Origin: Chinchilla lanigera
Taxonomy: Eukaryota; Chordata; Mammalia; Rodentia; Chinchillidae
Reading direction: 5' to 3'
DNA: 64,000 nt
Assembly (NCBI RefSeq): GCF_000276665.1
Contig: NW_004955465.1
Coordinates: 4,673,911-4,737,910 of the forward strand
Under the pieces are notes generated by a model. That model did not search any database, was not told the origin of the DNA, and worked only from the letters and a program-made list of their open reading frames with translations. Position 1 is the first letter of the stretch, and each line of letters begins with the position of its first letter. Of this stretch, positions 47,348 to 59,959 are shown piece by piece. A program made the position numbers and the translations under genes.

Positions 47348-48065
47348 ACGACCCTGCAACTGTGGAGTTAAGATCTGGCTCAGCAAATTCCTCGCAGAAT
47401 TGTTTTCCTAGCTAGAGTCAGTATTTATTCCAATTGGCTCATAACAATGCCATGCTGTTTATTAAACCTATTGGAGTATAACCTGGCTATAATCTCCATA
47501 AATACCTGATGCATGTATGATGACCTCTGCCCAATCTAAAGGACAGAGAAATTTTCCTGGTTCTTATTCATTCCTTAAAGACACGAATTTTTATTGCAAA
47601 TTCCAGCCAATTTTGTAAGAACCCTGATCTTTCTTTTTTAATCCCCTGGAAGTTAAATATCACCTTTCATGCAGTTCATGATGACCCAATCTCTAGCACA
47701 TTTATCTACTAGAGCAAAGCCATGTCTCTCCATCTTGATGCCTCACACTTGCAAGCATATTCTCATTTGCAATTATTCTCAAGCATTGTACGGGATGCCC
47801 TTAGTTGTTTACCCTGGCTGAAAGAGGTGCAGACTTTATAGACACTGTTGACCACACACCAATGAGTAAACTATAATCCCTGCCCTGATGAATAGTGAGG
47901 GACATGTTTCTAGTGAGCTACACATAGACATTTTAAGATTAAGAATTTTCTTCAGTTTAGCATTGCACTGCACAATACCAGACACATTTACCAACAGAAT
48001 AGAATTAAGGGTGTACAAACAACCCAGTACCTTCAGCCATTTGATTTTTAACAAAGGAGGCAATA
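47348..48065. other. Unannotated sequence
   Basis: No supported feature. Confidence 0.4.
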
Positions 48066-48066
48066 G

Positions 48067-48127
48067 AACTACAATAATGAGAACTACAATAATGGTAAAC
48101 CAAGAACTACAATAATGGTAAACCAAG
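48067..48127. repeat. Tandem repeat of about 22 bp
   Basis: 'gaactacaataatggtaaaccaa' appears twice in tandem, preceded by a shorter partial copy 'gaactacaataatga'. Confidence 0.85.
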
Positions 48128-50270
48128 ACCAGATGTTTAAGAAAGTGGTTATGACTTCTTTATTTTTATATGTTTTTTAATAATTCTCTTTGATTGTATT
48201 CATAGGAGAACATGTAGGAACTAATAGTATTCTCTTAGCAGTAATATAATCCCCGAGATGACTGTCCTATCAAAAGATCAACTCAGACTTTGTGGTCGCA
48301 TTTCACAGATAGATTTAAAGACCTGTCCACTTTCCAGTCCTTCTTTCTTTAACTGGTGGCTCTGTGTGAATATATTAGAGCTTTCTAAAATATATTTCTC
48401 AAGTGTATTTGGCATTCTTCTTTTTCATACAGAAATGTTAAGTATAGTTGGCACATTTCTTAAATGGAGCAGCTTACCAGGAAGAGATAATAAAGTTTTA
48501 CAGAAAGTATATAGTATTTGAATCAGAATAGTATACGTTAACGGCTGTCAAGATGAAAATTAATGATGCCGGGGAACTTCAGCATGCAAACAAATCCCTT
48601 GCTATTGCTTTGGGTCAACAAAACAAATACCTCTGGCCTATGAGGGGAATATATTAAGGTACTAAGAGTTATACTTTTGACCATTATTTAAAAACCAGTA
48701 AACAAACAAAAATATCCCAGTTTTGATAGTTAAATTATTCATTAATTATAAAATTACTTTAGATCCACCAAATGACAAGGACACATAGAGAGTTACTATC
48801 TCTACATTATATTTAAGTGTGTCACAGTTTCTCATCACTTAATAATTTCATTGCAGTATTTATCTGAGTTTAAAAAGACTAAAAGCTAAGTCCTTTTTAT
48901 GTTTTCTTATTTTAATATTTACTTGAGTTTATTAATAACTGGTATTAATTTGGGACTTACTTTCATAAGGAAGCTCATTACATTCATATTTATTGGTCTC
49001 ACTGAAGTTGTGGTTGTCTGTGCCACTGAAGTTGACTGTAAAAAAGTAATCTCCACTCAAGTTCTCTGAAGAACAGTTGAATGGTTGATACCTTTACTCT
49101 CCTCTCTGGAAGAGTATAAGGAAGCCTTAAAGGGACACATTTAATCAGAGTATTTTGGTGTCTTGATTTTCTTTGAAACATAATGTCTCTTGAATAATTA
49201 AAGGACAAGAGCAGAGAACAAGGGGAGGAAAACCATAATTTGAGACAAGTAGAATGTGAATATAAAAAAAGTTGATGTTGCTTTGGTGCTTTCTTTTCCA
49301 AAATTCCCCAAAGATCTCACTCCCCACCCCCAAGAGTAGGATCATAGTTGAATAACTGCATCTCTGTTATTGCAGGGGAATGAAACCGAAATTTGCATAT
49401 AAAAGCTCCCCTCATGAAATATAAGCAAAGGAGATTTAGTAGCTGAATGACAGAGCTAAAGCTCAGTACAATGTGTGGCACCTGGGTGACCAGAAATCAA
49501 TCATGATTTGCAAAGTGCTTTGCTTTGCATACAAAGTGAACTTTGCTTACTTTTCATGTGATGTGTTTTTAAAAACTATTTTAGTTTCTCTATTTAATCT
49601 TATCTTCATTTTATACATAAACATCTTATTTAATGTATCTTTCACACAGAGAACTACTCTCTGGGACCAGCTAGAGACACAGAGTTCTGGAATATTCTTT
49701 TGTCTTTTCTGGTTGTTCCTTTATTTCTAGCTATTCATATGGGGTTTCATCACCATCTTAAAAGTATATATTTAGAGTTCTAAACTCAGTTGTCTGATTG
49801 CTTACCTGTGCGTTTTCCCTGAAAATTTTCTCTAACTTAAACAATTCTAAGCCTCTAAATCTCCTTTCTAGGCCCCAAATCCATCAATGCACCTTCTAGG
49901 GTGACTCCGCCTGATATCTCACCTCAGCTCTCACCTCCAGGCTCGACCAACAAATCATTTTCTGCCATATCCTAAAAGGCTTTAATATCCACTCAGAGCC
50001 CCAAGGAAGAAACCTGGCAGGCACTAACTTCTACCCTAAGGTTCCAATGACCTCTGTAAGGAATTTACATAAAGTTCACCTTCCTGATATGTCCCGGATC
50101 TGTTCCCTTTTCATAATGAGGATGGCCACTTTATTAAGCAGAAGCCCCCTAACTATTCTTCCTCATTCCATCCTCATCTTCCACTGGTTCTCCACACTGT
50201 CCAGAGGTTTGGTTTGAAATCATTTGTTCTTTTCTTTTTAATATTCCTACATGGAAACTGCCTTTCCCTT
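48128..50270. other. Unannotated AT-rich sequence
   Basis: Open frames at 48258-48521, 49301-48999 and 49473-49730 have no domain. No repeat named. Confidence 0.4.
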
Positions 50271-50271
50271 T

Positions 50272-50563
50272 TGCTTTCCTTTTCTTTTTCCCTTCCCCTT
50301 CCCCCTTCCTCCTTCCCTTCCCTTCCCTTCTCTTCTTTTTTCTTTCCTTTCCTTTCCTTTCCTTTCCTTNNNNNNNNNNNNNNNNNNNNNNNNNNNNNNN
50401 NNNNNNNNNNNNNNNNNNNNNNNNNNNNNNNNNNNNNNNNNNNNNNNNNNNNNNNNNNNNNNNNNNNNNTTCCTTTCCTTTCCTTTCCTTTCCTTTCCTT
50501 TCCTTTCCTTTCCTTTCCTTTCCTTTCCTTTCCTTTCCTTTCCTTTCCTTTCCTTTCCTTTCC
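50272..50563. repeat. (TTTCC)n pentamer satellite with a 100-N assembly gap
   Basis: Pyrimidine-rich lead-in from 50272, then pure TTTCC pentamers interrupted by exactly 100 N (50370-50469). The right side is about 19 perfect units. Long frames on both strands across it (FLSFP or GKERK repeats) are artefacts of the pentamer. True length unknown. Confidence 0.95.
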
Positions 50564-51858
50564 ATTTCTCAAACCTTACCTTGACTTACCAGGCCTTTAT
50601 GAGTGGAATCCTGGCTGCATATTCCACAAGTGCTGGCATTGGCTTCCGGTCTTCCCAGCAGCGACACCCATCCACTCTCAGTTTCCAGGGTGTGTCTTCT
50701 GGTGCTGCTGTCCTGAAATATTGTTCTTTTTCTTTTATGTGGAATTCCTCTCAGCTAATGATTATCCCCAAACACCCTCCTGCTGATTTGTCCCTTAGAA
50801 TCAGCCAATATCAGCTCTTTCAGGGATCTTTTTCTTCCTCCAGGTAGGATTGTTGAGCTGGAAACAGCTTATCTGAGGCTTGCCTGTTTCTCTCAGGATT
50901 TTTCAGCTGCCTGACTCTTATTGAGACTATAAGGTATCTAGAGAAGATCTAGTATGACTTTTCTTCTCTGTACAGCCAACAGCTAACACAGGGACTAAGA
51001 CTAAAACATACTGACCACTTCATAGATGAAGGTATGATCTTCTCCACAGATGACAGCTGGATCTCTTGGGAGTGGGTAATAAGGTGTTTATTTAGAGGGA
51101 CAAAACAGGAGTTTTATTTTTCAAAAGTAGAAGTATTTCACAGCAATAGGTTTTCTTCTTCTCCATGAAGTGAATGATTAATTTATGCATAATGTGAGGA
51201 CACAGGCAAAATGGCCCAGAATGGGTACTTGCTGCATCAGTTGAAGGAAATGACAAAAAGATATAAATTCAGAACACACAAGTGAGCCTCAAAGAAAGCC
51301 ACTGAGTATATTTTACCTATTTGTTTCAATCTTGCTGCTTTAAAATTACATTAAACATACAATCAGTCTTTTGATATACAGTTGTAATATCAAGAATGCC
51401 TTTCAAAATGTTTTTAGTTTTGGGAAATGTGGTAATTTAATTTAGATTCTTTAAAAACATATAGTTCCACAGTCTTTGATAAAGATTATTATCAGTAAAG
51501 AATATCATCATAATATGCCAATGACTTAATTTTAGCCATGTCTTTAAAGGAGTAGAGAAACAAAGTGAACCATTCATAAGCATAACCAGGATCTTCCTGG
51601 ATAACTTTTTGAAGGATCATTGATTGCCCTGTAAAGATTTTCTCTGTACAACATATGGGATGATACAAATGCATTATATTTGAAAAGCACATTTTGCACA
51701 TTCAACTATTTATTCATAGACAAATCCAAAATATTTTAATTCTAAAATTGCAAAGGAGAATCATAGTGGGTTTAATAAACATATTCGACTTTATTAACTA
51801 ATCATGAACTTGTATAAATAATAAAATCAAACTGCTATGATGCTGCAGAAGAAGTACT
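50564..51858. other. Unannotated sequence
   Basis: GC-balanced unique sequence at 50564-51080 then AT-rich DNA. No gene or repeat family recognised. Confidence 0.4.
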
Positions 51859-51930
51859 CTGAAGATTTAATTCACATGGACTTCTCCATTTGACTATGAA
51901 GATTTAATTCACATGGACTCCTCCATTTGA
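51859..51930. repeat. 37-bp tandem duplication
   Basis: 'gaagatttaattcacatggact-ctccatttga' occurs at 51861 and 51898, two copies differing by one base (tctcc against cctcc). Confidence 0.9.
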
Positions 51931-53580
51931 AATTCTCTCTTTTTGGAAAAGTAGCGGCAGTCCATACCTATCTGCTACTTGCTTTGTTTCTCAAAAAGAA
52001 CCAAGGAAGCACACACATTCAGTGACAAGAAAGAAAGCCATTCCAAATGTTATGCTTTCTTAAAGATCCCAGCGGATGTGGTTGGCAAATCAAAGTTTGC
52101 TATTATATCTATATAAAGGGAATGATTGTTAGTATTCATGGATCGCTTCACTGGTTTGTAGGTTGCTATTGCTCCAAGTATGTAATGACTCCAAGTCTCA
52201 ATTCATTGGCCATAATGTGAGAAAGCATAGAAACGAATGGAAAGTGATTTCTCACTCCATTTTTTCATGGCAGTTCCTTCTGGCATGATTTAGGAAACTA
52301 CAGTCAGTAGAAAAGCCTCCCTTTTAAATGTCAAATACAAGATTCATTTCTGTACTGCTTTAATCCAAATGTCAGAATTCTGAGCTGAACCATCAGTCTC
52401 ACCAGAACTTTCTAAGCTTAGACATCAAAACTGCTGTCCTTTAAGGGAGAAGTCCTGAATCCAGGTTCAATTTGCATGATGCTCCAAAAGGCATCCATCA
52501 AGGGCAGACAGTGTTCAAGTCTTCTCTGCCCACTATGGAGAACAGCTATAGAACCATCTAAACTCACCATGATCACGGCCAGTCTAAGGCCAAAGCACTT
52601 CCTTCTAGAACTGAGAGATAATCCACTTGCAGGAATACTTTGCTACTCTTTCTCATTTGCCCATGTCCTGTTTTCCTAATACAGAGCTATTTTTTTCTTT
52701 CTTCTCCCTAGTGCCTTTTGCACATGTCAAAATAAAGTGACCAAGATCAACCTTTCATATTTTAATGTTTCCTGGAGTTTACTGCGGTGTCCGAAGGACA
52801 TGAAAACTCTGCTCCTTATATCCTTAGAGAAACAGAGCTTTCCATTTCCAGCTCAGGGGGACCAGAAAATAAACACCTAGGGGAGCAGAATAGGCAAAGA
52901 AACAAAACCAAGTGAACCAAAAAGCTCTGGGTAATATGCCAAAAGAGCACAGCACATTCTATTTTTATGTGTTCTGCAAATTCAAGTTCACGGTGTTGTA
53001 AAAAGTAGATGACCCCTTAGGTGCATAGAGACCTAGGAAGTAATCCTCAGCCTCGACACTAAATCATTCAGTCCCAGAGCAGAATATACAGCCCAGGTCT
53101 ACTGTACCCAGCTGAGAAGATGCATTAGGAGAGTGCAGAGGGTTAGGCAAATGACTAGAGATTTAGAACTCAATGGATAAGTGCCATTGAAACACAGGCA
53201 CCTGGGAGCCTTCATATTCAGTGTGGCTGAGGGATTTTTACAAAGAATATTTATTTGTTTGCTTGCCTCTGCACAGAAAATTTTCCTTGGTATATAGAAT
53301 ATGTATACAAATAAAACTCCTGTGAGCATGTATATACAGAAAAGTTGCTGAAACAGAAATTGTTATTAAATTCAGGGAAAAGTAAAGCTTTCCTCTTTTG
53401 GTATACTGTATGAAGGAAATGTTCACAGGATAGTGATTATGCCACCATTGGCATGAAACTCAGGATAAAGATGAAGGAAACTGTTCAAACTAGGTACAGA
53501 AAGAAAAGAGCACAATAAATATTCTGAAATTGGCCTTCCCTGGGAATTGAGTTATTGAGTACAGGAATAATTTTCTTTTT
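51931..53580. other. Unannotated sequence
   Basis: No supported gene or named repeat. Confidence 0.35.
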
Positions 53581-53589
53581 GGCAAGTGT

Positions 53590-53815
53590 GTGCGAGTATA
53601 TGTTGTATATCCGCGATCTGACATGCGCACAAGCAGCTCTTCTGCACTTCCTGATCGTCGAAGTGGATTTCGACTTTGTGGGCACAAAAGTGTTGGTATA
53701 ATACTAGGAGTGATGAACAGAGAGTCATTTCTCATGGCAGCTGCTAGAAGAGTGCTTGGCACCAAAGGAACTTTGGATATGGTAAGGAAAGCAGATTTGC
53801 TAAGGAAGGTATAAG
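53590..53815 (+). other. Unidentified 74-codon open frame, possible old coding fragment
   Basis: Starts at 'atgcgagtatatgt' region (ATG at 53590 in the local frame), with CpG sites that are rare nearby ('tatccgcgatctgacatgcgcac', 'gatcgtcgaagtggatttcgac'). The predicted peptide is Arg/Ser-rich at first and then has an Ala-Arg helix-like part. A second, antisense frame of 140 codons overlaps it. Retained CpGs could mean recent arrival or constraint. No family recognised, so no function is suggested. Confidence 0.2.
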
Positions 53816-54848
53816 ATGAATGCATCACACAGAGCCAAGTGGAAATTCGTGGTCCTTTACATCTGAAAACTGTGAGGATGGAGACACTTAGGCGCAACAT
53901 GGCAGTCTTCATCTACTGGACTCTGAGCCCTGCCTGTCCGTGAGGCCAACTCAATCAAGTAAGGCAGACAATCAACCCATGTTTGACAAATCAAGTACTG
54001 AAGTCATGAGTCCTGGAGTAGGCTTCTTCAAATGTACCCATGGGAAGATACCTAACAGTAGTTTTCTGTCAATTTTAAGGTAGATTATGCTAATGAGGGG
54101 ACATAGCTATTCCAGTTAGTGGAATCTGATGGGAATGAAGAAGTATCACCAAAGCAATTCTAAAGAAGAAGCAAATTTTGGTACACTGCTCCTGGTGGGA
54201 GAAATCTGCAGGAGTAAATGCCCCTGAATACTCAAAGTCAGAAACAGGTAGATTTCCCATCATTAATGGCAAATAGCACTGGGTAATTACAAAATCTTGG
54301 CAATGTACTGCATAGACTGGTTGAAGCTGCATTAAACCTCATGATGTAGGTAAAGATCTGTCTTGATGCAGATACAACAGATTACCGCATTGCAGGAACT
54401 CCAAAAACACATCATTGTAAATCTCTCACACCAAAAAAGATATAATGGTAATTGATTTATTTCTTAGAGCCAAGTCTTAGGCCAATCAAGGGTCTTTCCA
54501 GATGAGATTTAGAATGCACACACTTATTATTATATTTAAAAATATGGTTTAATGTAATTAGTCAAGTATGTGTCTTTAACGTATGTCTCTTGTCACAAGT
54601 TTTCAATTTTTCTGCTGGTGGTGCACTTTTTAATATTAGGATTTGGGGTGGCACATTTAAGGGGATTGATTTAAATCAGTGACATATGCATAAATAAATG
54701 ATTAAAGCTCAGTCATTACCATAGTATAAAATGCCTTAAGATGGCTTTAAAGGTAGCCATATGTAGCAAACCATTTACCGATTTTTCTAAGAATACCATC
54801 TTCCTGTTTTGGCAGAGCCACTGCCCATTATTTTAGCTTTTTAACATA
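53816..54848. other. Unannotated sequence
   Basis: No supported feature. Confidence 0.35.
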
Positions 54849-55177
54849 GTCAGTCCTTTGCATTTGTGGGGTCACATTTTAGGATTCAACCAACCCTGCT
54901 TCAAAAATATTTGAAACAAAGTTTTTCTCTGCAGTGAACATATCATTTTTCTTGTCATTATTCTGTAAACAATGTCATTCAACAACTATTTGCCCAGCAT
55001 TTACACTGTTAGATTTAATAAATCTTGTGGAGATTATCTAAAGTATAGAGTGGGGTTGTGTGTAGTTTCTATGCAAATACTACACCATGTTTCATAAGGG
55101 ATTTGACCATCCTCAGATTTTGGAATCCGAGGAAATCCTGGAACCAAGCTCCCATGGACGCAGAAGGACAGTTGTAT
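54849..55177 (+). mobile_element. MER2-type nonautonomous Tigger DNA transposon
   Basis: 'agtcagtcctttgcatttgtgggg', 'ggattcaaccaaccctg', 'tttcttgtcattattctgtaaacaatg', 'caactatttgcccagcatttaca', 'tctatgcaaatactacaccatg', and the end 'aatcctggaaccaagctcccatgg...gacagttgta' follow the MER2 consensus end to end (about 327 bp). Better preserved than 2886-3238. Confidence 0.85.
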
Positions 55178-55955
55178 ATTCAAGCAGCAAATTCCTGCAT
55201 GTAAACTCATGATCCTTCTTCCCAAGGTATCACTGTTGACACTGAGATATGACCTTTACATTTAGTCTCTTCCATATGATGTGTATAATAATTGCACTAT
55301 GTGCATTTATGGTAGTAGAAATACATTTTACAACTTGCTCAAAACTTAGAGGCTTATGTCTGGGCTTGGTAATTCTGATTCTATATATATTAGCAGACCC
55401 TAGAGAAAACCACTGACCACCATTTTTAGATGCTCTAAATTTGTTCAATATTTTGAAGGCAGAATTCTTATGAATGATACTTTCCAGTCTCTGCTATTGA
55501 AACTAGCAAGACTGTACTATGAGGAAAAGTTGAAAATGAAACCATTGTATACTAGCTCTGTGGCTGTATACCTTAATTTGTACTGACTCTTAGCAAATAC
55601 TTGGAAGAGAGGTGTGCTCATATTACTGGCTTTGTTCAACTCTAGCAAAAAAATCTGAACAGTAAGGAACTGAGACATGTCTATATTATATCTCAGATTA
55701 TGAACATTAGCTGTTGTGTCATATTTTTTCTAGCTTGACTAGCCATTGAGGAAAAAGAATGTGCAATATATTTTATTTCTCTGTGTTACTTACTCATCAC
55801 TGAATGAATATTTGTTGAATGCAATTGGTAATCTTTGTTTTCTTCAATGGGCATGAATGCAGGAGCAATGGTGGAAAAAGGCATGGTAGTTTAAACTCCT
55901 TCCCAATTTCCATTATTTAGAGATTAATTATCATGTTTCTCAATGCCTTGTACCT
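55178..55955. other. Unannotated sequence
   Basis: No supported feature. Confidence 0.35.
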
Positions 55956-56522
55956 CCAATGTCTAACTCATTTCACCGCTCATTAGCACCTCCACCACAC
56001 CAGAGGGTAGACAGGAGTTAATAAGTGATAATATGCAAATTAACCATACTGGTTTTGTGGGCAGGTAGATTGTGATCTTTGATTAACAAGAGGCTCTGGG
56101 ATTATCTTTGAATTTTCACTGTCATACAGCCCCCTGTTGGTGACGTGTGCAAATGAGAATAGAGACATGGTCTACAAGTCTTTGAAATAAAAAATCAACA
56201 TCTACTGGCTGTCTTGCTACCTGAGCTGTGATTGGTGCTGGCATACCAGAGAAATAGATTCAAAAGAGCTTGGCAGGTTTGAAATGCCTCAATGGGAAAT
56301 TTGTAATCTGCTTGGCAAGCAGTTTCACAAGGGAAGAGTGGAGCTATGTATGGGTTCTATATGATCCCATGGCAGAAGCATGGTGTCAGCACTTTGAACA
56401 GCTGCAATCTGTTAATTGTGCAGATGGGAGGACAGCCCAAATCACTGCTTCTGTAATTTGCACAAGGACAAAGGCCCTGGCATCAGAAACAGAGGATGGA
56501 TTGAAATTTGGAATGTGAGGAT
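55956..56522. promoter_or_regulatory. Candidate conserved non-coding element
   Basis: Repeat-free 560 bp with 'aagtgataatatgcaaattaacc' (octamer-like plus ATTA), 'gatctttgattaacaag' (TCF/LEF-like CTTTGAT), 'tacagccccctgttggtgac', 'gtgcaaatgagaatagag' and 'gaacagctgcaatctgttaattgtgc' (E-box CAGCTG by a TTAATT site). An 82-codon plus frame at 56270-56518 overlaps but has no domain. Inference from texture. Confidence 0.38.
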
Positions 56523-56699
56523 CAACTAGTGATTTGTTGTGTATGCCATCCTGATGGTGGGAACCTGGGAGAAACAGGTTGATTCAAGAAAAAGGAAACA
56601 AATCCTGAGCGCAGTCTAAAGACAGTTGTTGATGGGTAAAGTCAATCATAGGAAAGGGCAGACTCTGTTTAGGATGGAAGGTTAATAAGAAATCAAGTC

Positions 56700-56805
56700 C
56701 AGGGCTTCTCAAATTTGGCTGAGCATAAGAAGCAAGTGAGAAGCTCTTTTAAATTATGAGCTCCATTCTTACAGTTTTAATGTATTGTACCTAGATAACG
56801 GTAAG
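56700..56805. mobile_element. Possible MER20/MER5-like hAT fragment
   Basis: 'gggcttctcaaatttggctgagcataagaagcaagtgagaagctcttttaaatta' recalls the left end of hAT-Charlie MER elements. Confidence 0.4.
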
Positions 56806-56939
56806 AGATATCCATATATACACACCTACACGTCTATAGCTGTCCTTCACCTCAATTTGTCTGTCTAGAAATATGCATATAGATGCAATTATAGACATAG
56901 ATATGTACAATCTTCATTTGTAAGGCTCTGTATACATAC

Positions 56940-58425
56940 AAGTATAGGTATTTCATCATTCTTGGGTTAATAGCTAGGAGTAGAATTGCGTCCTATGGTA
57001 AAACTATTATACTTTTGGAAACTGCCAAATTGTTTCCTAAAGTAATTCCACTATTACCTATTTTTATCAGTCACGTGTGGATGTTCAAAATTCTCTACAT
57101 CTTTTCTCACATTTGTTACTTTTTAAAATTATAGCTACTTAGTGAATGTGAAGTGGTATCTCATCGTAGTTTTAAATTAATATTTCCTCTATAACCAAAG
57201 ATGGTCAACATTTTTTCATACGCTTACTGACTGGACTTTTGTATATCTGCCTTGGTAATTTACATAGCTTTTCCTATTTTAAAGATTGGATTATCTGTCT
57301 TCTTGTTAGTTCAAAGAATTTTTTATATGTTTTAGATATAATTCTCTCACTGCATAAATACATGGCAAATATTCTTTCCAAAGTTATACATTGTGTTTTA
57401 ATTTTCTAAATTTTGACCTTTGTAGCATAAACATATTGAATTTTAATAAAGTCCAAGTAAACTTCTTATTGCTCATATCTTTGTGTCATATCCAGGAACA
57501 TTTTGCCTAGCCTAAGGTCATGAATACTTTCCATTTTCGTCTAGAAAGTGCATGCTTTAATCTTGAATTTATGATACATTTTATCATAACTGTTCAGTAT
57601 AGTATGAATAAACTTAAAAGTGAATTTTTTTGCATATGAATATTCAGTTGTCCCAGTACTATTTATTGAAATGACCGTTTATTCTCTTTCAATGGTCTTT
57701 GAACCATGTTGAAAATCAATTGAATGTAAATGTAAAAGTTTATTTCTAAACTCTCAATTATGTTCCATATGTATGCCTATTTTTCCTTATACCAGTATCA
57801 CATTGTACTGATTATTTTACTATTACACTGTGATTTGAAATTAAGATGTGTAACCTATTCAACTTTGTTACTCCTTTCCAGGATTGTTTTAACTACACTG
57901 AATCCCTTGCATTTCCATATGAATTTTAACATCAGCGTTTTCAATTATTTTGCAAAATAAAAAAACTGTTGGTGGTTAGGATTGCTTTGGGTCTGCACAG
58001 TAATTTAGAGTATTGTCATGTTGACAATAGGAAGTCTTTCAATTCATAAACCCAGATGTCTTTCTATTTCTAGTTAGATTTTCTTCAGTTACCCCCAACC
58101 ATCCTTTCCTGGTTTTGGCATAAAAGTCTTGCACATCTTCAGTTAAATTCAGTATTCAGTGCTATTCTTTGGAAGCTATTGTGAATAGAATTGCGCTCTG
58201 AACTTAATCATCTACTCCCACTGGACAAAAAATGAATTTGATTTACAGATACTGATGTTATTTCCTGCAACCTTACTGAACGTATTTGTTAGTCCTAGCA
58301 ATTTTTAAATGGATTATTTAAGATCTTTCATATAGATTATGCATTATGTAAATAAAGATAGTTTTACCAGACCAATCTTCCTTTCTGATAGAGACAACTA
58401 TTCTCTCTGTTTCTTTTTGTTGCTG
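56940..58425 (-). mobile_element. L1M LINE ORF2 segment, antisense
   Basis: Plus-strand text is the reverse complement of L1 ORF2 (reverse transcriptase through C-terminus): 'gtagaattgcgtcctatgg', 'gaaactgccaaattgtttcc', 'gtgaatgtgaagtggtatctcatcg', 'ttgcatatgaatattcagttgtcccagtactatttattgaa', 'aggattgctttgggtctgcacag', 'ttcataaacccagatgtctttctatttc', 'gctattgtgaatagaattgcg', 'accttactgaacgtatttgtta'. About 1.5 kb, the longest L1 piece here; full of stops. Confidence 0.85.
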
Positions 58426-58429
58426 CTGT

Positions 58430-58597
58430 GTTTTGTTTATTTGTTTTTTTCATTTTGAGACAGGATACTGATTTGCAGTTCAGGCTGGCCTTGGGCTCAC
58501 CTTGTAGTCCAGGCTGGTGGCCTCAAACTCACAAAGATCCTCCTGCCTCAGCCTCTTGAGTGCTGGGATTACCAACATGCACCACCATGCCCGGCTC
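58430..58597 (-). mobile_element. B1 SINE, antisense, inserted at the L1M edge
   Basis: 'cattttgagacaggatactgatttgcagttcaggctggccttgggctcac', 'gatcctcctgcctcagcctcttgagtgctgggattaccaacatgcaccaccatgcccggc' is a full reverse B1. Similar words 'tctctctgtttctt' (58402) and 'ctctttctgtttctt' (58595) flank it as a near-perfect target duplication. Confidence 0.92.
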
Positions 58598-58734
58598 TTT
58601 CTGTTTCTTCACGAACTGCCTTCAATATTAAATCTCCATGCCACTGTTGAACAGTGGTGTGACAGGGTATCTCAGTGCTCCACCACTGAGTATGACATTA
58701 GCTGTGGGGTTTTAGGCACTCATTTCATGTTCTT

Positions 58735-58850
58735 TTGTTTGTTTAGTTCTTGAGGCCAGGTCTCTTGAGTTGCGTGGCAGGGCTTCAACTCATCTGCCTC
58801 CTGCTTTGGCCTCCTGGTGGGGTGGCCAGTGAGTGCCGCTGAGCTCATCT
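58735..58850 (-). mobile_element. Degenerate B1-like SINE, antisense
   Basis: 'gaggccaggtctcttgagttgcgtggcagggcttcaactcatctgcctcctgctttggcctcctgg' resembles a decayed reverse 7SL-type monomer. Confidence 0.5.
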
Positions 58851-59012
58851 CTCATTTAGTGTCTCACATAGATGATTTCTTTTAACTTATACACCAGCAC
58901 TATGAGTAAGTTGCTACTTCTATTTCTATTTCACAGCTCATAGCGTTGTCACTTAAATTAGTAAGTGCTCATGCCAGAATTTAAGTAAGAAGGTACACTA
59001 GAATCTGCTTTA
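58851..59012 (-). mobile_element. MIR SINE, antisense
   Basis: 'tagtgtctcacatagatgatttcttttaacttatacaccagcactatgagtaag' and 'ttcacagctcatagcg...cacttaaattagtaagtgctcatgccagaattt' are reverse-complement MIR words in order. Confidence 0.65.
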
Positions 59013-59208
59013 ATAGTAGCACCTCTGTACTGTCCAATGGTTATTAGTTAAATTACATTAAGTGGAGGTATAACATTTTAAGAACATAGCTGTGAATTCT
59101 ACTAAATTGTGCATGAATTTTACAATCTAATAATTTGCTGATTGTAAATGGTAAGTGGCTACTTGGAGTTTTGTTCTCCAGTAACTTAAAAATGCTGTGA
59201 TAATGAAT
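59013..59208. other. Unannotated sequence
   Basis: No supported feature. Confidence 0.3.
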
Positions 59209-59253
59209 CTAATAATAATAATAATAATAAATAATAATAATAATAATAATAAA
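59209..59253. repeat. (AAT)n microsatellite
   Basis: AAT units with a single interruption ('ataataaataat'). Confidence 0.95.
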
Positions 59254-59384
59254 AGAAACAACTTAAAGATCACAGTTACTGGAAATATATATTTACGTAT
59301 ATATTTAGGCTCATTTTTTCTCTGAGGGATTAGTCTGATTCCAATGCCTCTTCCAGATTTAAAACCTTATAACTCCATAAAATT

Positions 59385-59516
59385 TGTTGTAACCTGGGTG
59401 TGGTGGTGTGTGCTGACAACTCCAACTGCTTGGGAGGCTGAGGCAAGAGGATTGCTTCAACCAAGGATTTTAAAACAAGTCTGAGCAACAGACAACAGAG
59501 TAAGACTATTGCTAGC
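59385..59516 (+). mobile_element. B1 SINE with tetranucleotide tail
   Basis: 'aacctgggtgtggtggtgtgtgctgacaactccaactgcttgggaggctgaggcaagaggattgcttcaa' to 'gagcaacagacaacagagtaagac'. The A-rich tail has been replaced by (GCTA)/(GGAT)/(GATA) repeats to about 59558. Confidence 0.8.
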
Positions 59517-59560
59517 TAGCTGAATGGATGGATGGATAGATAGATAGATGATAGATAGAC
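59517..59560. repeat. (GGAT)n/(GATA)n microsatellite
   Basis: 'gaatggatggatggatagatagatagatgatagatag' directly after the B1 body, probably grown from its tail. Confidence 0.9.
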
Positions 59561-59955
59561 AATCATTATAGTTAACAACAAACAATCATGATCAATAAAA
59601 AGTTTAGTTATTTGCACAAATCAACTCTTGTGCAACAGTCGGTTTGTGCAAAGTAATTATTTTATAACCAAAAGACATTTTGCTATTTGGTCTATGGGTG
59701 TCCTGAGAATAGCAGGGCTGACTTTCCTCCTTGATCTTGGTCAGGAAGGCAACTTTCCACATCTTCTTTTAGGCCATCATCCAGTACTTTTGCTCCTTCT
59801 ATTTGATCCTAAAGTAGGAGCTGAGTATAAAGAGAGAGGAAACCTAGACTCTTCTTAACTACTATGGCTTGATTCTAAAATAAAGAAGTGTCATCTAAGG
59901 TATTTGTTTCCATGGATATGTCAACCGTACTTGAAAATACATTTTAAAATATTAA
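59561..59955. other. Unannotated sequence
   Basis: The 76-codon frame at 59628-59858 lacks domains. Confidence 0.35.
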
Positions 59956-59959
59956 ATTT

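Noticed and set aside
50149..50847. Frames up to about 198 codons with FLSFP or GKERK repeats
   Set aside because: Products of the (TTTCC)n pentamer and the N gap; pentamers keep every frame open in one strand.
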